A stretch of DNA of 64,000 bases from Dendrophyllia cribrosa (Eukaryota > Cnidaria > Anthozoa > Scleractinia > Dendrophylliidae), in contig JAJLRJ010000010.1 in assembly GCA_024195265.1 (NCBI GenBank), positions 16,731,259 through 16,795,258 on the forward strand. Direction: 5' to 3'. The first letter of the stretch is position 1; each line of letters starts with the position of its first letter. The position numbers and the translations under genes were made by a program. Below, piece by piece: positions 31,840-43,021 of this stretch. The notes under the pieces were generated by a model. That model was not told the origin of the DNA and did no database searches. It was given only the letters and a program-made list of their open reading frames with translations.

Positions 31840-33144
31840 TACCCGAAAACTTGAATACAAAATTACGTTTTACTAACTTTGCATTTAAGTGGGTTCAAAG
31901 CATTGCATAAAGACGCGATTCGTCAAATCAGATACACTATGAATATTATTAATTATATTCAACACATTGATACACTGCCCAAATATGGTCAAAAAGTTAT
32001 CGATGTATGTTATGTCCACATGACGTATAACCAGCGATGGCGGTAAATTTGGCATTTTGAAGGAAAGTGAAAATGACTGCTGCCTGCAATTTCGTGTTTT
32101 TGGGCGAAAAAGTGCGTGAACTATTAGTTAAAAAAGGGAAAAGAAAGAAAAAAAGAGAAGAAAAGAAAAGAGAAAAAATATTGTTCACATGATTGGTCAG
32201 GACAAAAAAGGCGCGAAATTTTCGCGTTGTCGCGGTCGCAGTGTTTCTTGGCGTAGCTGAATGAAAACTGGTTCAAAGTTTAACCGCTCGACAAGGAGTG
32301 AATGAAGGAGCACAATTTTCGTAAAATTCCTTTGGTAATCACCTCTGGAATATGATATAGACTTGATGCTTTCTCAGAAAAGTTTCTGATCTCGTCATTA
32401 CGGCTGGTATAGGAGCTAAAAAACGAGCAAGTTTGTAAACAACATTGATCGACTCAGCTTGTACTTCGATGTTTGAAAATTTGGTGCTGATGGAAGGGAA
32501 TAAAAAGCCAAATCAACTACAGGTACGATGTTTTAACCGTTTCTTGTATCCTTTAGCTGTGAATTTTTGTACGCTGCAGTTCATTCCGACTTTTCGCCGC
32601 TATGTTTAGGTTCGCAGCCGTGTGTTTGTTCAATTTGTTTTGATTCTGAATTGAACTTTTTAAGATACGAAAGACTTGTAACTAAGACATTCTATGCCAT
32701 TTTACTGTGTTTTAATTCTTGTAGTCACTACTCTGTCCCGTTCTTTGAGTAGACGAAAGCTCTTCGTAGAAACTCTCAACTGATTGTGTACGCTAAATTA
32801 ATTTTAGCTTGGCAAAAGTTTCGGCATTCGCTGTTTGTTGTTTAAGAAATGGTCCGAGGTAAAATATTGTTGTTAGCCTTTTTACTTAATGAAAGGTTGT
32901 ATATCTCAATGATTTTTTTCTCGAAACTGTGATTTGTTATCAATGTGTTGAATTATAAAACAGTTATAGTGTTCAAGTTTGCACAATATTGACAAAGGCG
33001 CCACTTTCATTCCTGAACTGTGTGATGTTGCAAGTTTCGCGCGTTAAAACTATTGTAAGCTTAAGCTTTTTTTAAAATAAAAGGCTTGTCGGCGATATTT
33101 TCTCTTCAAACTGTGCTTTGTGTTATCAATGTGTTGAATTATAA
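31840..33144. other. Non-coding stretch
   Basis: Contains 31881-31952, which recurs exactly at 33314-33385, a purine-rich tract near 32130-32180, and a GTGTTGAATTATAAAAC repeat (about 32940 and 33130). No gene is seen. Confidence 0.5.
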
Positions 33145-33258
33145 AACTATTATAGCGCTCAAGCTTGCGTGATATCGCCTAATTTTAGCCGACTCGGCCT
33201 ACGGCCTCGTCGGCTAAGTATTAGGCGATATCACGCGCGCTTTCGCGCTATAATAGTT
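33145..33258. repeat. Hairpin with CG-rich loop
   Basis: AACTATTATAGCGC...GATATCGCCTAAT pairs with ATTAGGCGATATCACGCGCG...CGCTATAATAGTT. The loop itself pairs (GCCGACTCGG/CGTCGGC). Confidence 0.7.
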
Positions 33259-33626
33259 AAATATATAGTACTATACGCATATATATATTTATACTTCTAT
33301 TAGTTATCTCAATGCATTTAAGTGGGTTCAAAGCATTGCATAAAGACGCGATTCGTCAAATCAGATACACTATGAATATTATTAAATAGTACTATACGCA
33401 TATATATATTTATATTTATATTAGTTATCTCAATTTCATTGAACTTATCTTGTATATATTTTATATTTAAATAAGTTATATTAATATCTACTGTAGCGCA
33501 CCTTATATAATTTTATATTTTCATATCTTTTCGGTTTATTTTATAGAGGGCCACGGCCACGGCGTCATCAGTTTTATCACTGTCACGTGCTACCCTAGTA
33601 AAGTAAAGTAAAGTCTATTGTTCTGT

Positions 33627-33722
33627 TTGTATTGTATTGTATTGTACTGTACTGTACTGGACTGTACTGTACTGTACTGTATTGTATTGTATTGTATTGT
33701 ATTGTATTGTATTGTATTGCAC
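33627..33722. repeat. Pentanucleotide microsatellite
   Basis: About 19 units of (G)TATTG/(G)TACTG in blocks: TATTG units, then TACTG units, then TATTG units. ORFs across it on both strands are artefacts of the repeat. Confidence 0.95.
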
Positions 33723-34009
33723 TCTTGTTGCGCTTCTAGTTTTAGCGGAATCGGCGTCTAAACGACCAAGATATATGGTTATTAAAAGAATATGTAACAC
33801 CCCTATCATTAACAGCAGTGACGGTAAGTTGTAAGGAAAGTGCAAAAGTTGCACGAGGTAGAAATGCATCTCATTAGAACCAGTTAGGGTACGTTCCTTT
33901 GGTCAAAATCCAAAAAGGGGATTTTCTGTCCTTTGGAGAAATCCTAAAAAGGATTTCAAATCCAATGACACCATTCTGAGAAAAGATTTGATGGATAAAC
34001 CAAATCCTT

Positions 34010-34246
34010 TATAATATGACCGTACGGCCCCGCTAACGCAATCCTACAGAAAATAGACTCACAAGGTGACGTGAGCCTGGTCGGACGGGTTGACGTGAGC
34101 CGGTCCGGAAAAAGCCGTCTGGCCCCGCTCGAGTTCAAGCGACCTCGCACTGCACGACTATTCTTGTACTTTCTAGTCATGTTATTAAATACTTATTGAC
34201 TGAGTTAGGTCGGGGGTCGGGCCGGACGGGAAAATATTTGGCTCTG

Positions 34247-34292
<46 letters not shown>

Positions 34293-34298
34293 TTCGAA

Positions 34299-34335
<37 letters not shown>

Positions 34336-34340
34336 AAAGT
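34010..34340. repeat. Hairpin repeat 'F', copy 2 (inverted)
   Basis: Inverted match to 29412-29720, including the hairpin (34191-34340) and the GACGTGAGCCGGTCCGGAAA stretch. The pair flanks about 4.3 kb. Confidence 0.75.
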
Positions 34341-34644
34341 GCATATTATCTCGTAAAAACGCGAAGCTTGTTTAACGAGATATAGTATACACGTACAGAT
34401 TTGCAAGTTTGTCCCTCAGTCGTAAACTTTTTTTAAAACTTGTAAACTCCCCAGGTTATTACTTTATGTCTCGTTTCAGAAAATGTCACACTAAGACGTT
34501 TTCTTATTTGTAAACTAAATACGCTTATTTGCAAACTGTAAATGGAATTAAAATTGCAGGTAAAAATTTGTCATTTAACTGTCTTTTTTTCGCTATCTGT
34601 TTTAGGCTTATTGGTAGGTACTTCATGTATGGGAACATATATTG

Positions 34645-35730
34645 TAGCGGAGCTCTTCGGGCCGAAGGCCCGCGCGTAGCCCCATACTCATAGAACCTAT
34701 GCCCGTCATGCCCGTCATTGTTCATGGTCATGGCTAGCGGAATGTTTCGCGGGCGCGCGTGTGCCCGCCCTCCGCGTCCGCCGTCGCGCAGGACTACAAT
34801 AGCTCGCGGGCGCGTATGACGTCGCAAAACATGCGCGTACGACGTCATGTTGAAACCAAAGCGATGCTTTGTTTTTCGCGCGGTTACAAGGCCGAATGTC
34901 ACGTCAGCTGGAGAAAACCGTTTTAAAGGCATTATTTCCCTGAATATTTCATGGTTTGCTACACAAGACAAGGATTCTGAATCCGTTTTAGTGGAAAAAG
35001 ACGAGCTTTCAGGGATAAAATCTTGCTTCGAGGAACTTCATGTATTGCGTTTAATTTTTATCAATGCGGGAGATGTTTGTTTTTTACGGATTTCAGAACC
35101 AGAAGCGGAGATTTGAATTTCCAAGCAAGCGAGGGACTTAAAGGTAAAACAGATTACATTTTTCGATTATGTATTGTTAGTTTTGGAGAATATATTTTAA
35201 AACGTGCTTACATTCAGTTGTATCGATTTCTTGAGGTACGCGTTTTGCTTTTAAACGTAAACTATTATAAATGGAGATTTGAATATAATTTTTTCGAAAG
35301 AAGATTGTGTTGTCCATTTCTATGTGTTTATTGTGTAAACAAAACAAGACTGATTTTATAGTACAGTTCTATCTTCACTAGCATCGCCTTATGCAAATAT
35401 GTTTGTGTATTTTTGCAATTTTGATTTTCAAATTAGTTTCTCGGGCAATTTGTGACAAGCAACAAGTGTATTTTATTCGAAAAGTAGTCGTACTAATTAT
35501 TCTAGACGGAGAAAAAGTTGTTTTTGTGAACTTTTGTACGGTCTATAAAAATGTACCGTACAGACGGTCGCGTAATAAGCTTACTGTTTTTGAGAATTGC
35601 TAAAATTAAAAAATAGCCTTCGTCAATCTTAATTCTTGTGCTTCCGACCTTTCACCTTAGTCAAGTTTCACCTTAGTTAAGCTTGTTCACAGAGCGACGC
35701 TGTTAGACTCAGCCTATCTATATATATTAA
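34645..35730. repeat. CpG-rich element 'G', copy 1
   Basis: Starts with a short CG-rich region (GCGGAGC...GGGCCGAAGGCCC, GTCGCGCAGGAC), unlike the AT-rich surroundings. It then has a 150-bp stretch open on the + strand (LVEKDELSGIKSCFEELH), then an AT-rich tail ending GTTAGACTCAGCCTATC. Copies lie at 37125-38130 and 46472-47726. The 148-aa - strand ORF (34525-34971) runs through the CG-rich region and is not conserved as an intact frame. Its nature is unknown; it could be a 5' region of a retroelement. Confidence 0.65.
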
Positions 35731-36160
35731 CGGTATATAAAGTACCTTCCACTTTCCTTGGTAACTCAGCTGACCAGTGAATGAGGCTTATAAACGATCT
35801 GCGGACTTCAAATGGAGTTTTCGAGACTTAGAGAAACGCCACAGCACACTAAATGTTGTTTTTAACTTTGTAAAATTTCGCTGCCATTTTTAAAAGTTCA
35901 AATAAACCAAATTTATGTCTTTCATATCTTAACGTGACACAAATACTCATTGTTTGAAATAGGATGGAACTGGAAACGGTTAAAATATTAACATGTAACC
36001 CTACAGATTGTCTGTGACCTTGTGTCGTAATCCACTGGCGCGATGTTTGGCTGAGCCATAACTAACGCTCTCGGCTCCTACGTTTAAATCCGTCAGTGGA
36101 TCTGTTCCTCCAATGAAAATATATCCATGCGTTTTTTCTACAGAGCAGCGTATGCAGACC

Positions 36161-36345
36161 AGGGGCGGATCTAGGGGAGGGGTGCAGGGGGTGCATCCCC
36201 GCCCTCCCGCCCCCCCCCCCCCCCCCCCCACCCACTGCCTAGTCTGCTGCGTTGTTCGCTTTTAAAATTTGTTTACGTCATTCCTTAGAGGTGCGCTCCC
36301 TCCTAAGAAGCACCCCCTCCTAAGAAAAATCCTGGATCCGCCCCT
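36161..36345. repeat. hAT-type MITE with target duplication
   Basis: AGGGGCGGATCTAGG at the left, CCTGGATCCGCCCCT at the right. GCAGACC is duplicated directly on both sides (36154-36160 and 36346-36352), or 8 bp if the ambiguous T is counted, as expected for hAT. It contains a poly-C run (about 36210-36228). At 185 bp it is non-autonomous. Confidence 0.85.
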
Positions 36346-36508
36346 GCAGACCTTTTAAAAAATCACACATATCATATCGTGGATTACGGTATTTTCCTCA
36401 ACCAAATCGACTAAACACGCCTAAATTCAAAATTTCTACTTTACTACATTTCGACACCTTTTTGTTAGAAAAGGTCGCTCAAATATAAGCAAGCGAATGT
36501 TTGAGCAT

Positions 36509-36545
36509 TTCGTATTCACGAGTTGGATCACAAGAGCCTTTGATT
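36509..36545 (+). repeat. Dispersed GGCTC...GAGCC tail motif, copy 7
   Basis: CGTATTCACGAGTTGGATC, loop, AAGAGCCTTTGAT. It stands just before the tandem repeat at 36568. Confidence 0.55.
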
Positions 36546-36567
36546 GGATTTTGAATTCGACTAAAGG

Positions 36568-36885
36568 AACGCACCCTAAGAGTCTTATAGGTGGTGCAGC
36601 TGGACCTCATTACCGCCACTTAAACTGTTACTTCAGTGATAAAGAACTGGTATGTCAACTCGTACGACTCCTACGAGTCTTATAAGTGGTAAAGCTGGAT
36701 CTCATTAGAGCCACTTAAACTGTAACTAGAGTGATAAAGAAGAGGCATGTCTACACTTACGACTCCTAAACGTTTTGTAAGTGGTGAAGCTGGATCTCAT
36801 TAGTGGCATTTAAACCGTAACTAGAGAGATAAAAAGGGGTATGTCAACTCATACGACTCGGTGAAACTGGATTTCATTAAGACTG
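36568..36885. repeat. Tandem repeat, about 3.3 units of 96-99 bp
   Basis: Units start near 36571, 36670, 36766 and 36858 (partial), sharing GGTGAAGCTGGATCTCATTA, CACTTAAACTGTAACTAGAG and GTATGTCAACTC. Non-coding. Confidence 0.8.
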
Positions 36886-37124
36886 CCCTTGTCAACTTGT
36901 ACGCATACACGTAAGAGGAACACACAAACTCTTTCATGTTTGAACTTGTTTGTTTCCTTGTGCTTATGCTCATGCCGCTTTAATTTATAGCGAGGACAAC
37001 ATAATAAGAATCATCATGTTCTTTCCTTCGTTTATGTTTACGCTTGTGCCAATTAGTACATCAGCCAAATGGCAAAAAATGGCGGATTGGTACCAAGCGA
37101 GGTGGCAAATTCTATTATGTATTT

Positions 37125-38130
37125 CAGCGGAGCTCAAGCGGACCTTAGGCCCGTTCGCGGAGCTCCATACTCATAGAACCATGCCCGTCATTTTTCATGG
37201 TCATGGCTAGCGGAATGTTTCTCGGGCGCGTACGACGTTGTTCAGGGTTAGCTCGCGGATGCGGAGTTTTAAAGAATTTCCAAGCAGCCGAGGGACTTAA
37301 AGGTAAAATAAATTACATTTTTCGATGGGAATTTATGTTGATATCAATTTGTCATTGCCATTTTCTTTGTGTTCTCGTTAGGTTTGGAGAAATGTCTATA
37401 AAACGTGCTCAAATTCAGTCGTATTGATATCTTGAAAATTCATCGAGGACAGCTCCTCGATGTGCTAATGGTACGCGTTTTGCTTTTAAACATAAACTAA
37501 TGGACGTTTGAATAACATTTTTCAAAAGAAGATTTTGTTGTCCATTTTTATGTGTTTGTTCATTTATTACATAGGTTGAAAAGCGATTTTATGTAAGCAA
37601 AACAAGACTTGGATTTTATAGTTCTAACCTCACTCGCCTCGCCTTATGCAAAGATGTCTGTGTATATTTTGCAATTTTGATTTCCAAATCAGTTTCGATA
37701 CGCAACAGGTGTATTTTATTCGAAAATTAGTCATACTAGTTATTCTAGAACGAGAAAAACTTGTTTTGTGAGCTTTTTAACAGTCTAAATGTACTGTGCA
37801 GACGGTCGCGTAATACTGTTTTTGAGAATTACTAAAATTGAAAATTAGCACGGTCGTCAATCTTAATAGCCCATTTCCGAGTTGCTCTTAGCCTCCTTTA
37901 AAAACCGAGGCCAAGTGCAAAACCATTCATATGGATATAAGTTTTATTTGCATGTGAAAGAAAACTCATTTTCATATGAATGGTTTTGCACTTGGCCTCG
38001 GTTTCAAAAGGAGGCTAAGAGCAACTCGGAAATGGGCTATCCTTGTGCTTCCGACCTTTCACCTTTGTTAAGCTTATCATCAGCTTTCTGTCCAGAGAGC
38101 TCCGCTGTTAGGCTCAGCTTATCTATACAC
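37125..38130. repeat. CpG-rich element 'G', copy 2
   Basis: Shorter in the CG-rich part than copies 1 and 3. It keeps GAGGGACTTAAAGGTAAAA and the AT-rich tail. Interrupted by the hairpin element at 37867-38039. Confidence 0.65.
37867..38039. repeat. Hairpin MITE with TA ends
   Basis: TAGCCCATTTCCGAGTTGCT and its inverse at the right form arms of about 70 bp. Copies 1 and 3 of element G are uninterrupted at this point (near 35630 and 47630), so it is an insertion. TA at both ends suggests a Tc1/mariner-type target. Confidence 0.75.
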
Positions 38131-38375
38131 GCATCAAGAGTTCTAAACTACGCATGCTCACGTGATGAAAAAGTGGGCACAGGTATTATAAAATAAGCTA
38201 TATTTCGGTATATTTAATTTGGAATTTGCTTAGCGGTTCGTGATCTTGAATATTTAATGAAAATTGTGCTTGAAAAGAAAAATTCAATCACGATATAGCA
38301 ATTTTTACAACCCAAGGTCTCACTTTTTCATCACGTGAGCATGCGCTTAGAGCAGTAACACGGAACTCTTGATGC
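38131..38375. repeat. Inverted-repeat element
   Basis: GCATCAAGAGTT and CATGCTCACGTGATGAAAAA at the left are matched in inverse by TTTTTCATCACGTGAGCATG and AACTCTTGATGC at the right. The centre is AT-rich and non-coding. Confidence 0.7.
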
Positions 38376-38571
38376 ATGTATATATAAATACATATATATA
38401 TATATTACAAATTAGTGTGGGAAGGGAGATATGGACAACTAATTGCGTCATAATCTTTGGATCACCAACCTATTCTCGTTAGGAGGGCGATTCACAGCGA
38501 TTTCTGAAATATATACATAGACAGTTAAAGTGAGAACAGAAATTTTCACAACAAAGATTATGAGTGAAAAA

Positions 38572-38646
38572 GTGCCTCAGCCGGGTGTTGAACCCGGGTC
38601 TCCTGGTGACCGGACAGATGCCTTAACCACTAGGCCACTGAGACAA
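38572..38646 (-). other. tRNA-like segment of SINE unit, copy 1
   Basis: - strand: GTCTCAGTGGCC, A box TGGCCTAGTGGTTAAGG, B box GGTTCAACACC, T stem CCGGG/CCCGG. Acceptor arms GTCTCA and TGAGGC pair. It is part of a repeat and the anticodon arm is poor, so it is not called as a working tRNA. Confidence 0.6.
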
Positions 38647-39335
38647 CCACACTTACACAAACACAAACACAAACACAAACAACACATTTGTGGCTTCATA
38701 GTGGAAAGCTCTTGGGAGACATTTACACAAATTCTGCAATTAGGATCGCGTCACTTTACCCAGTCGTTCAGCGATTCACAGTCCACTCCCCAAGGAAATT
38801 AAATTACAAATTAGTGTGGGAAGGGAGATATGGACAACTAATTGCCTCATAATCTTTGGATCACCAACCTATTCTCGTTAGGAAGGCGATTCACAGCGAT
38901 TTCTGAAATATATACATAGACAGTTAAAGTGAGAACAGAAATTTTCACCACAAAGATTATGAGTGAAAAAGTGCCTCAGCCGGGAGTTGAACCCGGGTCT
39001 CCTGATGACACTGATTCACTCATAATCTTTGTTGTGAAAATTTCTGTTCTCACTTTAACTGTCTATGTATATATTTCAGAAATCGCTGTGAATCGCCTTC
39101 CTAACGAGAATAGGTTGGTGATCCAAAGATTATGAGGCAATTAGTTGTCCATATCTCCCTTCCCACACTAATTTGTAATTTAATTTCCTTCGGGAGTGGA
39201 CTGTGAATCGCTGAACGACTGGGTAAAGTGACGCGATCCTAATTGCAGAATTTGTGTAAATGTATCCCAAGAGCTTTCCACTATGAAGCCACAAATGTGT
39301 TGTTTGTGTTTGTGTTTGTGTTTGTGTAAGTGTGG

Positions 39336-39410
39336 TTGTCTCAATGGCCTAGTGGTTAAGGCATCTGTCCGGTCATCAGGAGACCCGGGTTCAACTCCCG
39401 GCTGAGGCAC
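39336..39410 (+). other. tRNA-like segment of SINE unit, inverted copy
   Basis: A box TGGCCTAGTGGTTAAGG, B box GGTTCAACTCC, D stem GCC/GGC, T stem CCGGG/CCCGG, acceptor GTCTCA/TGAGGC. These could still serve as an internal RNA polymerase III promoter for a SINE. Confidence 0.6.
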
Positions 39411-39829
39411 TTTTTCACTCATAATCTTTGTTGTGAAAATTTCTGTTCTCACTTTAACTGTCTATATATACATCGTTCTTTAATATTTCTTTTAATAGAA
39501 ATAAAATCGGGCAACTTGTGTTGTGTTAAGATGGTATTACAATGAACGCAGATACAAATTTCTATCCTTCATTGCCATTTCAGTTACGTGATATTGTCGT
39601 GATAATCCCACATAATCATAATCAAAAATAGTCATAATACTTTGTATCTACACTACTCGAAATCACAAATCATTGGTAAAACAACTGCTAAAAGCTGTAA
39701 TCTTTTATTTCCGTGACTGTTTACGGCTCCTTGTATAATTTTCTTGACTTTAGTTTGTCAGTAGCCCATAATCCCAGAGCGTGCAACTTCCATACTGCTC
39801 CTATGAGCCGTAATGTATAGTTCATTGTA

Positions 39830-41160
39830 CTGACGATAATGGGAAGTTGGTGAGTCCAAACTTACTAGAATCGTGGAAAACATTACGAAAGGCTGGTGAG
39901 ATACGAAAGCATGTAGGTATTCTGAGTATAAAGGTAGACTCTGATTATGAAGTACCAGATGGGATTTTCTATCACCGTAAATCCGAAGTATGTTTACACT
40001 AAAAGGAGAACTTAACAGCATTGTTGCCAAAGAGGAGCAAAACGAGAAAGCTAGCTTGGGCGAAGAAAGCTTCCAAGAAAGAGAAGCATCTATTCGAGGT
40101 AATCCGAGCGCTTCTAGAGTGTATGAAGAAGAGGGCATTTTCTGCGGCAAGAAAGAAAATATAAGAAAGGGATAAGGGAAGGTTTGACACAAGCTAGAGA
40201 AGTCAGAGTAAATGAGTCAGTTAGAAAAGCTGCAACAATTAAGAAGGAATCGAGAATTCTGTTCATTGTTTCACGTGATTTGGTTGCAGCCGAAGGTCAC
40301 TATCACCGCACTTGTTACAGGCATTACACCAACATAAAGGAATCTAACAAAGATGAAGAGTCTGAAGAAATAGAGAAACAGGATGACAATGATTATGCAA
40401 AAGCTAAGAGTAGTGCTTTATCTAGAATGTTCTACTATATAAGGAATGACCTATTTAGGAATAATGATATCGTAGAGCTTTCCAAACTGACATGCTGCAA
40501 TATACACCCGTAGTACAACTCTATCCTTTGACAACATCGACAAGATTGAAGGAACTTTCAAAGTTTCATATCGTGTGAACGGCATTGCTGTTCAACCTGC
40601 AGTATGTGGTCCTCAGCCAGAAAAAGTTCTACCTAAGGTGGAAGTCAAAGTAAAGAACATGCGCAGTTTCAGAGGAGCCTCTCCCTATTTACAACATTGG
40701 TCAACGAACTAGGCCACCACCAAGGAAAGTGAAAGAGGTCGATGGCGACATCATTATCAAAGAGGCCAGAAAGAAAAATCTCCTTTTTGTGCTTGCCCGT
40801 TTGCATTACGCAGCCTACAAGCCCTGAAAAAATAAGTTCACGACAAAGAGAATATCATCGATAGTAATGTGGGTTACTTACCAACCATAAACGCCCCAGC
40901 TACCAGCATGTCTACTGTGAATGAGATACTAAACCGATCTCTGTCCATAATGCGCAGTGTGAACCTTACTAGCACAACATGTGTCTTTGACCAAGCAATT
41001 TAGAAGACGTCGTGCGATAAAAACACGTGATTGCATCCTTAATGGATTAAAGTGCTCAGACCTCTGTAGGCGAACAACGTGCTCCAACCAGCCGGAGTAA
41101 GAAGGAGACGTCCGTGTGGAAGAAGTTGACGCCGATGATGAAGAAATTCCAGACCTGGAC
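39830..41160 (+). pseudogene. Decayed multicopy cnidarian gene of unknown function
   Basis: No intact frame. Pieces in changing + frames give VPDGIFYHRKS (about 39950), a Lys/Glu-rich part, then VRKAATIKKESRILFIVSRD and LVAAEGHYHRTCYRHYT (about 40220-40330), which is the most recognisable stretch, with paired His and Cys residues that may bind metal. After a stop at about 40511 the sense resumes as VGYLPTINAPATSMSTVNEI (about 40870-40935) and FDQAI followed by a stop. This order of parts recurs in many uncharacterised anthozoan predicted proteins, so a link to mobile DNA is likely but unproven. Several stops and frameshifts are present. Confidence 0.5.
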
Positions 41161-41799
41161 TGAGAACTAACTTTATGATTGAATTGTTGTTATAATTCTT
41201 AAGATCAAAAGATATCTTAACGCTTTCGCTCTTTTACCAATTTTTCTGCAGAACTGGTTATAAGCAAACGTTTTTGCAAGATCGCTTACCGGTAATCTCC
41301 GGATGCAAAATAAAGTAATGGAAATAATATAGGTTTCGGATAAAATAGTTTTTAATACATAAACCAGTTACTGTGCGAGTCAAAAAAACCGTGCGTACTT
41401 TGATGTGATTCTGACAGCTCAATTGTGTACTGACCAATCACAATAAAGTTTAGGACACGCAAGCAAACCTCAAAACCACAAACTAATTACCGTTGCTGTT
41501 TGCTATGCACAGGACGAAAACTTTGAGGTCACGTGACAGTATCAAGCTGTGAATGTAACCTTGTCATCTTATGTTTTCTTATTCTGCATCAAGAGGGCTT
41601 TAAGAAAATATATGATAGCCTTTGCCACCTCAGGTGGTACCAAAATTTGCTTTGGCTTTGGACTTTAAATGTCGTTGATGTCCTCACTGAACTTATGCTT
41701 GTGCTTATGCTATGTTTATGTGAAATCTACCTTAAAACGCTCACCGTAATAAATAAGCGATTTACTCATTTATAAAAACATCAGGTGCACTAATCCCTT

Positions 41800-42340
41800 C
41801 GTTTGTTGTTAATACATTCTTGCCTTCGTAGATGTCCCAGAGGCCGTGGTTATTACAGACGAGGTAAACGATGTTGACATAACATTAAAATGGAAAGAAC
41901 CAGACAACAATGGAGAGGCGATCACATTGTAGGACATCTACCAAGGAATTGTTAATGATAAGACGTGGACGAACATTGGAACCATAAAGGATACCTCCAA
42001 AATGAATTTGTTGTTGAAGGGGAAAAAGGCGAGGAATATAAATTAACCGTAACTGCCACAAACAAATATGGAAAAAATTTAAAGAAAGACAGTAGCACGA
42101 TTTAAAGTGCCGGGAGGTGGGTTTCGCTTTACTTTAACTTAAGATGTGCTCTTGGTGATTTGAAACTTACAAAAAGAAAAATAGTCGCAGTGTATACTGT
42201 TTAGATGCTTTTATAACACATAGGTGGTAGTCGTTGGAACGCAATTTATTATGAGCGACATTTATTAAACTCCTCATTCTTACATGTGCATGTACAAAAA
42301 TTACATTTTATGTTGTCTGTTAAGATAAAGCGAACACAAA
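41800..42340 (+). pseudogene. Decayed duplicate of the receptor's FN3 exon f with flanks
   Basis: Matches 17940-18480. The exon core is 41832-42116 with the acceptor TTCGTAG and donor GTGGGT still visible. An in-frame TAG at 41930-41932 replaces the TAC of the parent exon (AATACGAC to TTGTAGGAC), and later one-base deletions shift the frame. VPEAVVITDEVNDVDITLKW shows the FN3 start. Same strand as the parent gene. No other exon of this copy was found nearby. Confidence 0.9.
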
Positions 42341-42954
42341 TTATTATTATTTGTAAACAAATTATACGCCAAAACGAATGAAATAACATTTTACCTATGT
42401 CCAAAACAATGGTATTTGATGTCTTTTTTAGTATGTCCTCGTGAGTTTGGAGTTACGAGGAGTTTTAAATTGCCATACACTTCCGGAACATTGACCAATG
42501 TTAAAATGGGTTATATTCAATGCCTAAAAGCTGTTTAACCAACACAAGCAGTCCAATTTTTATTTCAAAATTAAATTTCTCATATGATGAATATCTAGGA
42601 GGTAGTTTACACACGAAACTATTGTTAGTCCTGTTTTAACTCGTAAATACGGGTTATCACAGACGGTGGCAAATATGCAAATTTTCACTCACTCGCTCGC
42701 TCCTTCTATCAGCTGTAAATTTTCTTTGGTAATTTCGCTGACCAGTTCGTAAGGCTTTCGTGGCAAATGCAAAGTAATATAGTGTAGAGAATAGTCCACC
42801 GCCGAAAAAGTGGACATTATGAAAGCGGGGCTCTGATCTTTTGCATTTGGATTTTTCAACAGAGACGCGTTATATTGCGGTATCTACGTTTAAATAATTA
42901 AAATAATATATCGTTATTTTAGGTTAAAACCTTCATTACTTACTTATTCAAAAC

Positions 42955-43021
42955 GGTCAAGTGGTTAAAGACTTGCTCGTCTGTGCCAGCGACCCGGCTT
43001 CAAATCCTGGCGGAAACGGCC
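42955..43021 (+). other. tRNA-like head of dispersed repeat
   Basis: A-box-like TCAAGTGGTTAAAGA and B-box-like GGCTTCAAATCC lie about 35 bp apart. Stems close only partly. SINE head rather than a tRNA gene. Confidence 0.5.

Larger units (their letters stand above)
38407..39480. repeat. Inverted cluster of tRNA-derived SINE-like units
   Basis: Three units: 38407-38807, a truncated direct copy 38805-39010, and an inverted copy about 39010-39480. Each full unit has a tRNA-like part, a (CACAAA)n tract, and GTGGGAAGGGAGATATGGAC near one end. ORFs reading VPQPGVEPGSP are translations of the tRNA-like part, not proteins. Confidence 0.7.

Noticed and set aside
33615..33869. ORFs on both strands across the pentanucleotide microsatellite
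   Set aside because: They read as Tyr/Asn/Thr or Cys/Val/Leu repeats, an artefact of the 5-bp unit.
34525..34971. 148-aa ORF on the - strand, Arg/His/Pro-rich
   Set aside because: It is a translation of the CG-rich part of a three-copy repeat; the other copies do not keep the frame.
39336..39410. A functional tRNA gene
   Set aside because: Boxes and two stems are good, but it is repeated inside a longer unit and the anticodon arm does not form a clean five-pair stem with a seven-base loop.
38530..39452. Three near-identical ORFs (MRTEIFTTKIMSEKVPQPG...)
   Set aside because: They translate the SINE-like unit and its tRNA-like part; the VEPGSP phrase is the B-box region read as protein.
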